Positions 27,553 through 37,665 of a stretch of 64,000 nt of DNA are shown here, in pieces (positions within the stretch are counted from its first letter, which is position 1; each line of letters begins with the position of its first letter). The notes beneath the pieces are model-generated. The model did no database searches and was not told the origin of the DNA. It was given only the letters and a program-made list of their open reading frames with translations. Origin of the DNA: Devosia sp. YIM 151766. GTDB taxonomy: Bacteria > Pseudomonadota > Alphaproteobacteria > Rhizobiales > Devosiaceae. The translations under genes and the position numbers were made by a program. The stretch spans positions 2,170,001 to 2,234,000 of the forward strand of contig NZ_CP127251.1 in NCBI RefSeq assembly GCF_030285925.1. Reading direction: 5' to 3'.

Positions 27553-27675
27553 CGATCACTCCTGCCGCAAAGGCTTAATGCATTTTAACACTTGTGGCGG
27601 CTTATATCTCAAAGCGGCCATTCGGTTCAATCGCCCAACCCGCATCGTCCCCGGTCTCACACTATTATGGCCGAT

Positions 27676-27909
27676 TTACGGGGCGGGCTGGCCCATATCC
27701 TTAAGCAATTCGGCCGCAAGCAGCGCGGCGTCTTCCGCCTCGTCTTCCGGCACTTCCAGTATAAACCCGTCAGCGCCGATAAGGTTCGGCACCCCCGGCA
27801 ATCCGCCCTCGCGCGGTTCGAGCGGATGAAAGCCATGGGCGCGCAGGGCGACCAGCAGGACGCGGGCCTGCGACTGGCCTTTCACCTGGGCGATGGGGGT
27901 GAAGCGCAT
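27676..27909 (-). CDS. DUF2007-like small protein
   Basis: 77 residues from ATG 27909. VLLVALRAHGFHPLEPRE, IGADGFILEVPEDEAEDA and AAELLKDMG resemble the short DUF2007 fold (putative signal-transducing proteins that bind small ligands). The frame runs upstream to 28167 through a REP element, which is not coding. It is divergent from yejB. Confidence 0.6.
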   Translation of the reverse strand: MRFTPIAQVKGQSQARVLLVALRAHGFHPLEPREGGLPGVPNLIGADGFILEVPEDEAEDAALLAAELLKDMGQPAP

Positions 27910-27960
27910 GAAATTGCCTTTTGTTCGGACCGGCGGGAAGGCGATCTTACCCGCGCCTGC

Positions 27961-27985
27961 ATTGCGGCGAAAGCGGGAATGACCC
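27961..27985. repeat. Single REP unit (GTCATTCCCGC type)
   Basis: GCGGCGAAAGCGGGAATGAC lies in the 257-base divergent gap between the DUF2007-like gene and yejB. Only one arm of the usual pair is present. Confidence 0.65.
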
Positions 27986-28166
27986 GCCGGGCTCGCGTTT
28001 CGTCCCGGGCGCCGGATGCCGTCCAAGCCCCTGAAGCCACAAGGCGATTGCCAAGCCGTCATCGAAATGGTGCATTGGCGCCGAGATTTCACCGCAGGGT
28101 GATTTGCCTGCCGCGCTGGCGGCGGCACAATGAGGACCACAACCCGCTGGATCGGCCGGAGCAGCA

Positions 28167-29264
28167 ATGGGCGCCTACATTATCCGCCGTCTCTTGCTGA
28201 TGATCCCGACCGTGTTCGGCATCATGGCGATCTCCTTCCTGATCACCCAATTCGCTCCGGGCGGGCCGGTGGAGCAGGCCCTGGCCAACCTGTCCGGGCA
28301 GAATGTCGGCATTGCCGAACGCATTACCGGCAGCGAGGCGGGCGATTTCGCCGGCCAGCCCGGACAGGGCGGCACGACATCGGGCTATCGCGGCAGCCAG
28401 GGCCTGTCGCCGGAACTGGTGGCGCGGATCGAAAAGCAGTTCGGCTTCGACAAGCCGCCGCTGGAACGCTTCTTCGCCATGATCGGCAATTACCTGCGCT
28501 TCGATTTCGGCCAGAGCTATTACCGCGACATTTCGGTGATCGACCTGGTGCTGGAAAAGATGCCGGTCTCGATCTCGCTGGGCCTGTGGATGACGCTGAT
28601 CGCCTATGGCGTTTCCATCCCGCTGGGCATCGCCAAGGCCATGCGCGACGGCTCGCGCTTCGACGTCTGGACCTCGACCGTCATCATCGTCGGCTATGCC
28701 GTGCCCGGCTTCCTCATCGCCATCGCGCTGGTGGTGCTGTTCGCCGGCGGCTCGTTCTGGTCGATCTTCCCGCTGCGAGGCCTGACCTCGCCGGGCTTCG
28801 ACGGCTTTCCCTGGTATCGGCAGGTGCTCGATTATGCCTGGCATCTGGTACTGCCGGTCATCGCCATGGGCCTGGGCGCCTTCGCCACCGCCACCCTGTT
28901 GACCAAGAATTCCTTTCTCGACGAGATCGGCAAGCAATATGTGACCACGGCCCGCGCCAAGGGGCTGACCGAGCGCCAGGTGCTTTACGGCCATGTGTTC
29001 CGCAATGCGATGATGCTGATCATCGCCGGATTTCCCGGCGCCTTTATCGGCGTGTTCTTCGGCGGCTCGCTGCTGATCGAGACCATTTTCTCGCTCGACG
29101 GGCTCGGCCTGCTGGGCTTCCAATCGGTGGTCACCCGCGACTATCCGGTGGTCTTTGCCACGCTCTATATCTTCTCGCTGCTCGGACTGGTCATCGGGCT
29201 GGTCTCGGACCTGGCCTATATGTGGGTCGATCCGCGGCTCGACTTCGAAAGCCGCGACGTATGA
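28167..29264 (+). CDS. yejB: Peptide/microcin C ABC transporter permease YejB
   Basis: 365 residues, about six membrane spans. MGAYIIRRLLLMIPTVFGIM opens the family, and GSEAGDF...GQGG is the long periplasmic insert of YejB. The permease loop YVTTARAKGLTERQVLYGHV contacts the ATPase. Its TGA overlaps the yejE ATG. In enterobacteria YejABEF takes up microcin C and peptides; in Brucella it supports resistance to host peptides. Confidence 0.92.
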   Translation: MGAYIIRRLLLMIPTVFGIMAISFLITQFAPGGPVEQALANLSGQNVGIAERITGSEAGDFAGQPGQGGTTSGYRGSQGLSPELVARIEKQFGFDKPPLERFFAMIGNYLRFDFGQSYYRDISVIDLVLEKMPVSISLGLWMTLIAYGVSIPLGIAKAMRDGSRFDVWTSTVIIVGYAVPGFLIAIALVVLFAGGSFWSIFPLRGLTSPGFDGFPWYRQVLDYAWHLVLPVIAMGLGAFATATLLTKNSFLDEIGKQYVTTARAKGLTERQVLYGHVFRNAMMLIIAGFPGAFIGVFFGGSLLIETIFSLDGLGLLGFQSVVTRDYPVVFATLYIFSLLGLVIGLVSDLAYMWVDPRLDFESRDV

Positions 29265-30379
29265 GCGAGGTCATGGCCCCAGCGGCGCGGCTCTCGCCGC
29301 TCAACCAGCGGCGGCTGGCCAATTTCAAGGCCAATCGCCGCGGCTGGTGGAGCTTCTGGATCTTCCTCGTCCTGTTCATCCTGACGCTGGGCGCCGAATT
29401 TATCGCCAATGACCGCCCGATCCTGGTCTCCTACAAGGGCGAATTGCTGCTGCCGGCTTTGGTGGATTATCCCGAATCCAGGTTCGGCGGCTTCTTCGCC
29501 ACCACCAATTTCCGCGACCCCTTCATCGCCGAGGAAATCGAGGCCCATGGCTGGATGCTCTGGCCGCCGGTGCGCTTCTCCTATGGCACGGTGGATACCT
29601 ATATCGCCTTTCCCGGCGCCAATCCGCCCAGCTGGTTGCTGACCCGCGAGCAATTGTGCCAGCGCTACCCGCTGGGGATGGAGGATTCCAATTGCGTGCC
29701 GGGCAATTTCCATGTCCTGGGCACCGACGATCGTGGCCGCGACGTGCTGGCGCGGCTGATCTATGGCTTCCGCATCTCCATCCTGTTCGGGCTGATGCTG
29801 ACCCTGGCCTCCTCGGTCATCGGCGTGGCGGCCGGGGCGATGCAGGGCTATTTCGGCGGCTGGCTCGACCTCATCGCCCAGCGCCTCATCGAAATCTGGA
29901 CCTCGGTGCCCTCGCTCTACCTGCTCCTGATCATCTCCTCGGTCATCGCCCCAAGCTTCTGGGTCCTGCTCGGCATATTGCTGCTGTTTTCCTGGGTGAC
30001 GCTGGTGGGCATCGTGCGCGCCGAATTCCTGCGGGCCCGCAATTTCGAATATGTCAACGCCGCCCGGGCGCTCGGCGTCGCCAACGGCACCATCATGTGG
30101 CGGCACCTCTTGCCCAATGCCATGGTGGCGACGCTGACCTTCATGCCCTTCATCCTGTCCGGCTCGGTGGCCACCCTCACCTCGCTGGATTTTCTCGGCT
30201 TCGGCCTGCCGCCGGGCTCGCCCTCGCTTGGCGAATTGCTGGCCCAGGGCAAGAACAATTTGCAGGCGCCGTGGCTGGGGCTGACCGGCTTCTTCACCAT
30301 CGCCCTGCTGATGACGCTGCTGGTCTTTGTCGGCGAAGCGGTGCGCGATGCCTTCGACCCGCGAAAGACCTTCCGATGA
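29261..30379 (+). CDS. yejE: Peptide/microcin C ABC transporter permease YejE
   Basis: 372 residues, start ATG 29261 overlapping yejB by 4 bases. NQRRLANFKANRRGWWSFWI is the typical YejE start. A large periplasmic segment follows (about 55-145, with the LGTDDRGRDVLARLIYGFR motif of the OppC family), then the ATPase-docking loop YVNAARALGVANGTIMWRH. It pairs with YejB. Confidence 0.92.
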   Translation: MSEVMAPAARLSPLNQRRLANFKANRRGWWSFWIFLVLFILTLGAEFIANDRPILVSYKGELLLPALVDYPESRFGGFFATTNFRDPFIAEEIEAHGWMLWPPVRFSYGTVDTYIAFPGANPPSWLLTREQLCQRYPLGMEDSNCVPGNFHVLGTDDRGRDVLARLIYGFRISILFGLMLTLASSVIGVAAGAMQGYFGGWLDLIAQRLIEIWTSVPSLYLLLIISSVIAPSFWVLLGILLLFSWVTLVGIVRAEFLRARNFEYVNAARALGVANGTIMWRHLLPNAMVATLTFMPFILSGSVATLTSLDFLGFGLPPGSPSLGELLAQGKNNLQAPWLGLTGFFTIALLMTLLVFVGEAVRDAFDPRKTFR

Positions 30380-31971
30380 GCGCCCTGCTCGCCGTCCGCG
30401 ACCTCGATATCCGTTTCGGCGCCTTCGCGGCGGCCAGCAAGGTGGCGTTCGACATCGCCCCGGGCGAAACGCTGGCGCTGGTGGGCGAAAGCGGCTCGGG
30501 CAAGTCGGTGACGGCGCTTTCGGTGCTCAAGCTGCTGCCGCCCTCCGCCAGCCTTTCCGGCTCCATTCGCTTCGCCGGGCAGGAACTGGTCGGCGCCTCC
30601 GACGCCGCCCTGCGTGCCGTGCGCGGCAATCAGGTCGGCATGATCTTCCAGGAGCCGATGTCGTCGCTCAATCCGGTGCAGACGATCGGCCGGCAAGTGG
30701 CCGAAATCCTGGCGGTGCATCAGGGCATGCGGGCCAATGCGGCGCGCCGCCGCGTCGTGGAATTGCTCGCGGCTGTCGGCCTGCCCGACCCGCAGAACCG
30801 GCTCGAGGATTATCCGCACCAGCTGTCCGGCGGGCAGCGCCAGCGGGTGATGATCGCCATGGCCCTGGCCAACGATCCGAAACTGCTGATCGCCGACGAG
30901 CCGACCACGGCGCTCGACGTGACGGTGCAGGCCCAGATTCTCGCCCTGCTCAAGAAGCTGCAACGACAGAACGGCATGGCCATGCTGTTCATCACCCATG
31001 ATCTCTCCATCGTCCGGCGCATTGCCGACCGCGTCTGCGTGATGAATGGCGGCGAAATCGTCGAGACCGGGCCGGTGGCCGACATTTTCGCCAATCCGCA
31101 GCACGCCTATACCAGGCACCTGCTGGCCACCGAGCCGCGCGGCGAGCCGCTGGCCCCTGCCCCCGGCGCCGCCAATGTCGTGGAAGCCAGCGACCTCAAA
31201 GTGTGGTTCCCGATCAAGCGCGGCCTGTTCCGCCGCACCGTCGGGCATATCCGCGCCGTCGATGGCGTCGACCTGGCCATAGCAAGGGGCGAGACGCTGG
31301 GCGTGGTGGGCGAAAGCGGCTCGGGCAAGTCCTCGCTGGGCTATGCGCTATTGCGGCTGATCCCCTCGCGAGGGCGCATAATCGTGCTCGGACAATCGGT
31401 CGACAGAAGCTCCTGGCGGGCGCTGCGGCCGCTGCGCAAGCATATGCAGATCGTGTTCCAGGACCCGTTCGGCTCGCTCAGCCCGCGCCTGTCGGTGAAC
31501 CAGATCGTCGAGGAAGGGCTGCTGGTCCACATGCCGCGCCTCGGCGCCGCCGAGCGCGCCGCCAAGGTGGCGGCGGCCCTGCGCGAAGTCGGCCTCGATC
31601 CGGCCCATGCCAGCCGCTATCCGCACGAATTTTCCGGCGGCCAGCGCCAGCGCATCGCCATTGCCCGCGCGCTGGTGCTGGAACCCGATCTCGTGGTGTT
31701 GGACGAACCGACCTCGGCGCTGGATGTCTCCATTCAGGCCCAGGTCATCGACCTGCTGCGCGATGTGCAGCACAGGCGCAATCTGAGCTATCTGTTTATC
31801 AGCCACGATCTCAAGGTCGTGCGCGCCCTCGCCCATCGCCTGATCGTCATGCGTGATGGCAAAGTGGTGGAACAGGGACTTGCCGCCGACATCTTCGCCG
31901 CGCCGCGCGAGGATTATACCCGCCAATTGCTGGCCGCTGCTTTCGACCTGGCCGCCCCGGGAAGCGGCTGA
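30376..31971 (+). CDS. yejF: Dual ATPase of the YejABEF peptide importer
   Basis: 531 residues: two fused ABC ATPase domains. The first Walker A GESGSGKS is at 37-44, with signature [15 protein letters not shown]. The second GESGSGKS is at about 312-319, with signature [15 protein letters not shown]. Both have the OppD/OppF-type C-terminal extensions. ATG 30376 overlaps the yejE stop by 4 bases. Confidence 0.94.
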   Translation: MSALLAVRDLDIRFGAFAAASKVAFDIAPGETLALVGESGSGKSVTALSVLKLLPPSASLSGSIRFAGQELVGASDAALRAVRGNQVGMIFQEPMSSLNPVQTIGRQVAEILAVHQGMRANAARRRVVELLAAVGLPDPQNRLEDYPHQLSGGQRQRVMIAMALANDPKLLIADEPTTALDVTVQAQILALLKKLQRQNGMAMLFITHDLSIVRRIADRVCVMNGGEIVETGPVADIFANPQHAYTRHLLATEPRGEPLAPAPGAANVVEASDLKVWFPIKRGLFRRTVGHIRAVDGVDLAIARGETLGVVGESGSGKSSLGYALLRLIPSRGRIIVLGQSVDRSSWRALRPLRKHMQIVFQDPFGSLSPRLSVNQIVEEGLLVHMPRLGAAERAAKVAAALREVGLDPAHASRYPHEFSGGQRQRIAIARALVLEPDLVVLDEPTSALDVSIQAQVIDLLRDVQHRRNLSYLFISHDLKVVRALAHRLIVMRDGKVVEQGLAADIFAAPREDYTRQLLAAAFDLAAPGSG

Positions 31972-32358
31972 AGCGGCGGCGCCACAGGGCTTGGAAGGTG
32001 CCCGATTTTCTCGCAGACGCCGGCGCTCCCCCAATCCCGGATCGTCACCCTCGTGCTCGACACGAGGGCTCTTGCGGTGCCGGTAACGCGCTCGCGTCAA
32101 GCGCGAGGGTGACGCGCGGGAGGGAAGCCCATTTCGCGCGCTACTGTCATCTTTTTCTCGGTGTCACCCCCGCGAAAGCGGGGGCCTCACTTGGGCAACG
32201 GGGGACCCCGCTTTCGCGGGGATGACGCGATGGTAAGAGCCGCGACCCATGGTTCGACGAGCTCATCAAGAGGTCTATGGGGAGGAGCGAACATCACCGC
32301 TTCCGTGACCAGCTGAAAGGCTCTAACCTCTACCCGACCAAAGAAGCGGAACCGCGAC
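31972..32358. repeat. REP-rich gap between yejF and yejA
   Basis: The 387-base gap has no supported gene but three repeat types. A CCCTCGCG-type inverted pair lies at 32043-32114 and a GTCATTCCCGC-type inverted pair at 32161-32228. One GTTCGACGAGCTCATC-type unit lies at 32247-32285. The sequence before the second pair (CCATTTCGCGC...TTTTTCTCGGTGTCACCCCC) also precedes the unit at 60221, so that repeat is longer than its palindrome. The yejA ribosome site follows. Confidence 0.8.
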
Positions 32359-34227
32359 ATGACGCTCTCGACCAAGCTGACATCCCTGACCCTGGCCGGC
32401 CTCGCCGCCGTCTTCATGGCCGCTCCGGCCATGGCGCAAACCCCGACCGGACAATGGAGCAATTCCTTCACGCTGGAGGGCGAGGCGAAATATGGGCTGG
32501 ATTACAGCCATTTCGACTATGTCAATGTCGACGCGCCCAAGGGCGGCACGGTGCGGCTGGGGGATCTGGGCGGCTTCGACACCTTCAATCCCATTCTGCC
32601 CAAGGGCGAAACGGCGGGCGGCATCGGCCTCGTCTATGAAACGCTGCTGACGCCATCGGCGGACGAACTCAACACCTATTACGGGCTTGTGGCCGAGGCG
32701 CTGCAGATCGCGCCCGATTTCAGCGCGGTGACCTTCCGCATCGATCCCGATGCCCGCTGGCACGATGGCGAGCCGGTGACGGCCGAGGATGTGGTGTGGA
32801 GCTTCAACAAGCTCATCGAGGTCAATCCCGACCGCACCCAATATTACGCCAATATCACCTCAGCCGAGGTGACGGCGCCAGGCGAGGTGACCTTCGGTTT
32901 CGATCAGACCGACAACCGCGAATTGCCGCTGATCCTGGGGCAATTGCATGTGCTGCCGCAGCATTGGTGGGAAGGCGAGGACGCCAATGGCAAGCCGCGC
33001 AATATCGCCGAATCGACGCTGGAGCCGCCCATGGGCTCGGGGCCTTATCATCTCGCCAGCTTCGATCCCGGCCGCACCATCACCTATGAACGGGTCGAGG
33101 ATTATTGGGGCGAAGACCACCCCACCAATGTGGGCCAGAACAATTTCGACACCTACAAAATCGAATATTTCCTCGACCTGACGGTGATGTTCGAGGCCTT
33201 CAAGGGCGACCAGTTCGACTGGTGGAGCGAGAACCAGGCCAGCCGCTGGGCCACCGCCTACGATTTCCCGGCGGTAACGGATGGCCGCATCATCAAGGAA
33301 TTGTTCCCCCAGGATTATGCCAGTTCCGGGCTGATGGTCGGCTTCATCATGAACCTGCGGCGCGACAAGTTCGCCGATCCGCTGGTGCGCGAGGCGCTCA
33401 ATTATGCCTTCGATTTCGAGGAATTGAGCAATACCATGTTCTATGGGCAATATGAGCGCATCGACAGCTTCTTCTTCGGCCTGCCGTTCAAGTCTTCCGG
33501 CCTGCCCGAGGGCGAGGAGCTGGAGGTGCTCGAAAGCGTCCGCGACCTGGTGCCGGAAACGGTATTCACCACGCCCTATGTCAATCCGGTCAGCGGCGAT
33601 CCCGCCGCGCTCCGCGCCAATCTGCGCACCGCGCTCGACCTCTTCACCCAGGCCGGCTACCGGCTGGAGGGCAATCGCCTGCTCGGCGCCGACGGAACGC
33701 CGTTCACCCTCGAAATCCTGCTCAACGGCCCCACTATCGAGCCGGTGGCGCAGAACCTGGTCACCAATCTCGCCCAGATCGGCGTGGTGGCGAATATCCG
33801 CACCGTCGACAGCCCGCAATTCATCAACCGCGCCCGCAGCTTCGATTACGACATGATCTATAATGGCTGGGTGCAATCCTATTCGCCGGGCAATGAGCAG
33901 CGCTTCTTCTTCGGCTCCTCCACCGCCGAGCAGCAGGGCGCGCAGAATTATGCCGGCCTGGCCGATCCGGGTGTCGATGCGCTGATCGAGAAACTGATCG
34001 TCGCCGATGACCGGGAAACGCAGGAAGCGGTGACCAAGGCGCTGGACCGGGTGGTGCTGGCCCACCATTTCGTCATCCCCAGCTATACCCTGCGCATGCT
34101 CCGCGCCGCCCGCTGGGACCGTTTCAGCCGGCCCGAGGAATTGCCGGAATTCTCGTCCGGCTTCCCGGCGCTGTGGTGGTGGGACCCGGACAAGGCGGCG
34201 CGCACCGGGGGAGCGACGGGACAATAG
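32359..34227 (+). CDS. yejA: Periplasmic binding protein YejA
   Basis: 622 residues. A signal peptide ends in APAMA-Q (cut after about 26). The rest is an SBP family 5 (DppA/OppA) protein with VDAPKGGTVRLGDLGGFDTF, typical of YejA. It delivers oligopeptides or microcin-like molecules to YejBE. It lies after yejBEF, not before, across the repeat-rich gap, so it may have its own promoter. Confidence 0.92.
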   Translation: MTLSTKLTSLTLAGLAAVFMAAPAMAQTPTGQWSNSFTLEGEAKYGLDYSHFDYVNVDAPKGGTVRLGDLGGFDTFNPILPKGETAGGIGLVYETLLTPSADELNTYYGLVAEALQIAPDFSAVTFRIDPDARWHDGEPVTAEDVVWSFNKLIEVNPDRTQYYANITSAEVTAPGEVTFGFDQTDNRELPLILGQLHVLPQHWWEGEDANGKPRNIAESTLEPPMGSGPYHLASFDPGRTITYERVEDYWGEDHPTNVGQNNFDTYKIEYFLDLTVMFEAFKGDQFDWWSENQASRWATAYDFPAVTDGRIIKELFPQDYASSGLMVGFIMNLRRDKFADPLVREALNYAFDFEELSNTMFYGQYERIDSFFFGLPFKSSGLPEGEELEVLESVRDLVPETVFTTPYVNPVSGDPAALRANLRTALDLFTQAGYRLEGNRLLGADGTPFTLEILLNGPTIEPVAQNLVTNLAQIGVVANIRTVDSPQFINRARSFDYDMIYNGWVQSYSPGNEQRFFFGSSTAEQQGAQNYAGLADPGVDALIEKLIVADDRETQEAVTKALDRVVLAHHFVIPSYTLRMLRAARWDRFSRPEELPEFSSGFPALWWWDPDKAARTGGATGQ

Positions 34228-34237
34228 GGCGTTTCCA

Positions 34238-34260
34238 GCAAAAGTGGCTGTCGCTTTTGC
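34238..34260. terminator. Hairpin between convergent yejA and macB
   Basis: GCAAAAG (34238-34244) and CTTTTGC (34254-34260) form a 7-base stem between two converging genes. The T-run is inside the stem rather than after it, so termination is likely but not certain; it may also be a small REP-like unit. Confidence 0.4.
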
Positions 34261-34293
34261 GGGACAAGCTCCACCGGCGAGAGAACGAGCCCC

Positions 34294-36294
34294 CTATTCC
34301 CGCGCCAGCGCCTCGACCGGATCGAGCCGCGCCGCCGAGCGGGCCGGCATGAAGCCGAAGACCACGCCGATCAGGCTGGCCGAGAAAATGGCCAGGACGA
34401 TCGATTCGGTCGAATAGGCCAGCCGCGCCCCCGGCACGATGGCGGTGAGCCCGTAGCCCAGGGCGAAGCTCAGCGCCACGCCTGCCGCCCCGCCGGCAAA
34501 GCACACCAGCACCGCCTCGATGAGGAATTGCCGCATGATGTCGCTGCGCCGCGCGCCCACCGCCATGCGGATGCCGATCTCCTTGGTGCGCTCGCTGACC
34601 GAGACCAGCATGATATTCATCACCCCGATGCCGCCCACCACCAGCGAGATGATGGCGATGGTGGAAATCAGCACGGCCAGCGTCGCCGAGGTGGATTGAA
34701 TGGTCTCGCGGATCGTATCGGTGTTCTGCAGGAAGAAATCCTGGGTGCCGCCATGCAATTGCACCATCAGCGCGGTGATCGCCGCTTCCGCCTCGCTGGT
34801 ATCGTAATCGTCGGCGATGCGCACGGTGATCTGGCTGAGATAGGACTGGCCCAGAACCCGGCTCATCGCCGAAGTATAGGGCATATAGACATTGGCATTG
34901 TTGCCGCCCGGCCCGAAACCGCTGCTGGTCGCCACCACGCCGATGACCCGGACCGGCACATTGCTCAGCATGATCACCTCGCCGATCGGGTCCTGCCCGT
35001 CGGTGAAGATGGCATCGACCGCGTTCTGGTCGATGACCGCTTCCTGCGCCTGGGCGTCGATGCTCTCCGGGGTGAAGCCGGAGCCGGCGGTGAAGCTGCG
35101 GCCATTGACCTGGAAATAGTCGACGCCGACGCCGGTGATCGAGGCATTGGAGGCGGTATTGCGATAGCGCGCCGTGGCACTGGCGGAGACCTGCGGGGTG
35201 ACGCTGTCGGCATAGGGCTCCTCGGCCAGCGCCTCGGCGTCGGACGGCTTGAGGGTGCGGACCCGGCCCGAGCGCATATCGCCGAAGCCGGAGCCGGGAT
35301 AGACGTTGATCGTATTGGTGCCGATGGAGGAAATATTCTCCAGCACCGCCTGCTGGCTGCCCTGCCCCAAAGCCACCACCGCCACCACCGAGGCAATGCC
35401 GATAATGATGCCCAGCATGGTCAGGAAGGTGCGCAGCTTGTGGGCGCCCATGGCGCGCAGGGCCATGTTCAGCGCTTCGCCCATGCGGTCGAAGCCGCGG
35501 CGCCATGAGGCGGCCTGCTTGACGCTGACCGGGGCCTTCACCGCTTGGGTGGATTCGGTATTCATCCGGTCGGCGATGATTTCGCCATCGGAAATCTCGA
35601 TGACGCGCTCCGCCTGCGCGGCGATCAGCGGGTCATGGGTCACGAGGATGATGGTGTGGCCATCGGCGTGCAGCTCGCGCAGCAGCGCCATCAATTCCTT
35701 GCCGGAGCGCGAATCCAGCGCCCCGGTCGGCTCGTCCGCCAGAATGACCTCGCCGCCATTCATCAGCGCCCGCGCCACGCTGACCCGCTGCTGCTGGCCG
35801 CCTGACAGGGCATTGGGGCGATGGTCGAGCCGGTCGCCCAGCCCTAGCCGGGTCAAGAGCGCAATCGCCCGCTCCCGCCGCGCCGCCGGCACCACGCCGG
35901 CATAGACGGCGGGCACTTCGACATTCTCGACCGCATCGAGATCGGGCAGCAATTGATAGCGCTGGAAGATGAAGCCGAAATGCTCGCGCCGCAAAGCCGC
36001 CAGCTCGTCGGCGTCGAGCGTGCCGACATCCTTGCCGGCAAATTCGTACACTCCCTCGCTGGCCCGGTCGAGGCATCCCAGGATGTTCATCAGGGTCGAT
36101 TTGCCCGAGCCCGACTGGCCGATAATGGCCACCATCTCGCCGCGATGGATATCGAGATCCACCGCCTTGAGGATGTCGACGCTCTCCCCGCCGGCCTGGA
36201 ACCGCCGCACCAGCCCGCGAATGGCAATGATCGGCGCGCTGGCCGGCCGGGCCGGCGCGGCACTGTCGGAGCGGATCGGTGCGGCCTGGTTCAT
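34294..36294 (-). CDS. macB: MacB-type efflux ABC transporter
   Basis: 666 residues. The N-terminal ATPase has Walker A GQSGSGKS (59-66) and signature [15 protein letters not shown]. The first membrane span follows near residue 290, then a large periplasmic domain (about 310-530), then three C-terminal spans ending in the FtsX fold. MacB works with MacA and a TolC-like channel to push out macrolides, peptides or siderophores. Start overlaps the macA stop by 4 bases. Confidence 0.93.
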   Translation of the reverse strand: MNQAAPIRSDSAAPARPASAPIIAIRGLVRRFQAGGESVDILKAVDLDIHRGEMVAIIGQSGSGKSTLMNILGCLDRASEGVYEFAGKDVGTLDADELAALRREHFGFIFQRYQLLPDLDAVENVEVPAVYAGVVPAARRERAIALLTRLGLGDRLDHRPNALSGGQQQRVSVARALMNGGEVILADEPTGALDSRSGKELMALLRELHADGHTIILVTHDPLIAAQAERVIEISDGEIIADRMNTESTQAVKAPVSVKQAASWRRGFDRMGEALNMALRAMGAHKLRTFLTMLGIIIGIASVVAVVALGQGSQQAVLENISSIGTNTINVYPGSGFGDMRSGRVRTLKPSDAEALAEEPYADSVTPQVSASATARYRNTASNASITGVGVDYFQVNGRSFTAGSGFTPESIDAQAQEAVIDQNAVDAIFTDGQDPIGEVIMLSNVPVRVIGVVATSSGFGPGGNNANVYMPYTSAMSRVLGQSYLSQITVRIADDYDTSEAEAAITALMVQLHGGTQDFFLQNTDTIRETIQSTSATLAVLISTIAIISLVVGGIGVMNIMLVSVSERTKEIGIRMAVGARRSDIMRQFLIEAVLVCFAGGAAGVALSFALGYGLTAIVPGARLAYSTESIVLAIFSASLIGVVFGFMPARSAARLDPVEALARE

Positions 36295-37505
36295 CCGCCC
36301 ATTCCGCGCATCATCATGCCGCCGCCACCGCGTCCCCCGCCGAAACCGCCGCCGCCGGGAGCGCCCGGGCCGCCGGTCAATTGCGCCCCGGTGCTGTTGA
36401 CCACCAGGTCGCCCTCGCTGAGGCCGGATTTGATTTCGGCGGAAATATTGTTGTTGAGGCCGATCTCGACCCGCGCCTGGCGCATTTCCTCGGTCTGTTC
36501 GTCATAGACCATGACCATGGCGCCACCATCCGGCCCGCGCCGCGACACCAGCGCCGATGGCAGGGTCAGCACATTGCGCGCTTCATCGAGCACGATGGTC
36601 ACCGAGGCGGTCATGGAAATGCGCAGCCTGTGTTCGGGATTGGGCACGTCGAACAGGCCGTTATAATAGACGGCATTGCCCGAGGCGGCGGTGTCGCTGG
36701 CGATCGAGGTCGGCGCCGGCTCGACCTCGCGCAGCGTCGCCTCGATCTGGTTGTTCGGTTCGCCCAGAATGGTGAAATAGACCCGCTGGCCCGGCGAGAC
36801 CTTGACCACATCGGCCTCGGAGATTTCGGCGCGGATCACCATGGTGTCGAGATTGGCGATCTTGGCGACGGTGGGCGTCGCCGAATTGGCGTTCAGCGTC
36901 TGGCCTTCATCGACCAGCAAAGCCACCACGGTGCCATCGGTGGGCGCCACGATCTGCGTACGCGAGAGATTGAGCCGCGCCGATTCGACCGTCAGCTCGG
37001 CCTGGGCGATCTGCGCGTCGAGCTGATCGATCTGCGCCTGTGCCTGCTCGACGGCCAATTGCGCCGCTTCCAGGTCGGTCTGCGAGATCAGGCTATTGGC
37101 GCTCAATTGCTGCTGTCGCGACAGGGTGGATTGCGCCTTGGCCAGATTGGCTTCCTGATTGCGCTTCTGGGCCTGGATGCCGGCCAAAGCCGCTTCGGCG
37201 GATTTGACGGCATTCACCTGATTGAGGCTGTCGATTTCCACCAGCAGGTCGCCCCGCTTGACGTCGTCGCCCAGCGCCACATGCACCCCATTGATGGTGC
37301 CGGACACTTCGGCGCCGACGCTGACCAGCGCGCTGGCCTCCAATACGCCCGAGGCCAGCACGGTGGTTTCGATATCCCCCAGGCCTACCGACACCGTATT
37401 GGGCACGGTCCTGGCCTGGGTCTGGCCATAGAAATACCACCAGCCGGCAGCCGCGCCGGCGCCCAGCACCGCCAGGATAATCAGAAATCTGCCAAATCGC
37501 TTCAC
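36291..37505 (-). CDS. macA: MacA-type periplasmic adaptor
   Basis: 404 residues. An N-terminal membrane anchor (about 5-25) precedes the HlyD-family domains: lipoyl-like halves, an alpha-hairpin (about 100-170, rich in Gln/Ala heptads) and beta-barrel parts. The tail is unusually rich in glycine (GGPGAPGGGGFGGGRGGGG) and ends in MMMRGMGG, perhaps flexible. First gene of the macAB pair. Confidence 0.92.
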   Translation of the reverse strand: MKRFGRFLIILAVLGAGAAAGWWYFYGQTQARTVPNTVSVGLGDIETTVLASGVLEASALVSVGAEVSGTINGVHVALGDDVKRGDLLVEIDSLNQVNAVKSAEAALAGIQAQKRNQEANLAKAQSTLSRQQQLSANSLISQTDLEAAQLAVEQAQAQIDQLDAQIAQAELTVESARLNLSRTQIVAPTDGTVVALLVDEGQTLNANSATPTVAKIANLDTMVIRAEISEADVVKVSPGQRVYFTILGEPNNQIEATLREVEPAPTSIASDTAASGNAVYYNGLFDVPNPEHRLRISMTASVTIVLDEARNVLTLPSALVSRRGPDGGAMVMVYDEQTEEMRQARVEIGLNNNISAEIKSGLSEGDLVVNSTGAQLTGGPGAPGGGGFGGGRGGGGMMMRGMGG

Positions 37506-37665
37506 AAACCTACCTCGAACGGAATTCCACGGCCAAACTACTCCCTTGGCCCCCGAAATTCACGTTAGCTGTCGTTAGGGCGGATTAAACTTTGGAAAGG
37601 TTGACGGAAGCGAAGCCAGCGGTCCACCCTGTTCTCACTCTTATGATCACCCCGCAGGACCTATC

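Noticed and set aside
31972-32358. CRISPR-like repeats or a small gene in the yejF-yejA gap
   Set aside because: The repeats are palindromic REP pairs of different families without regular spacers, and the short frames there only translate the repeats.
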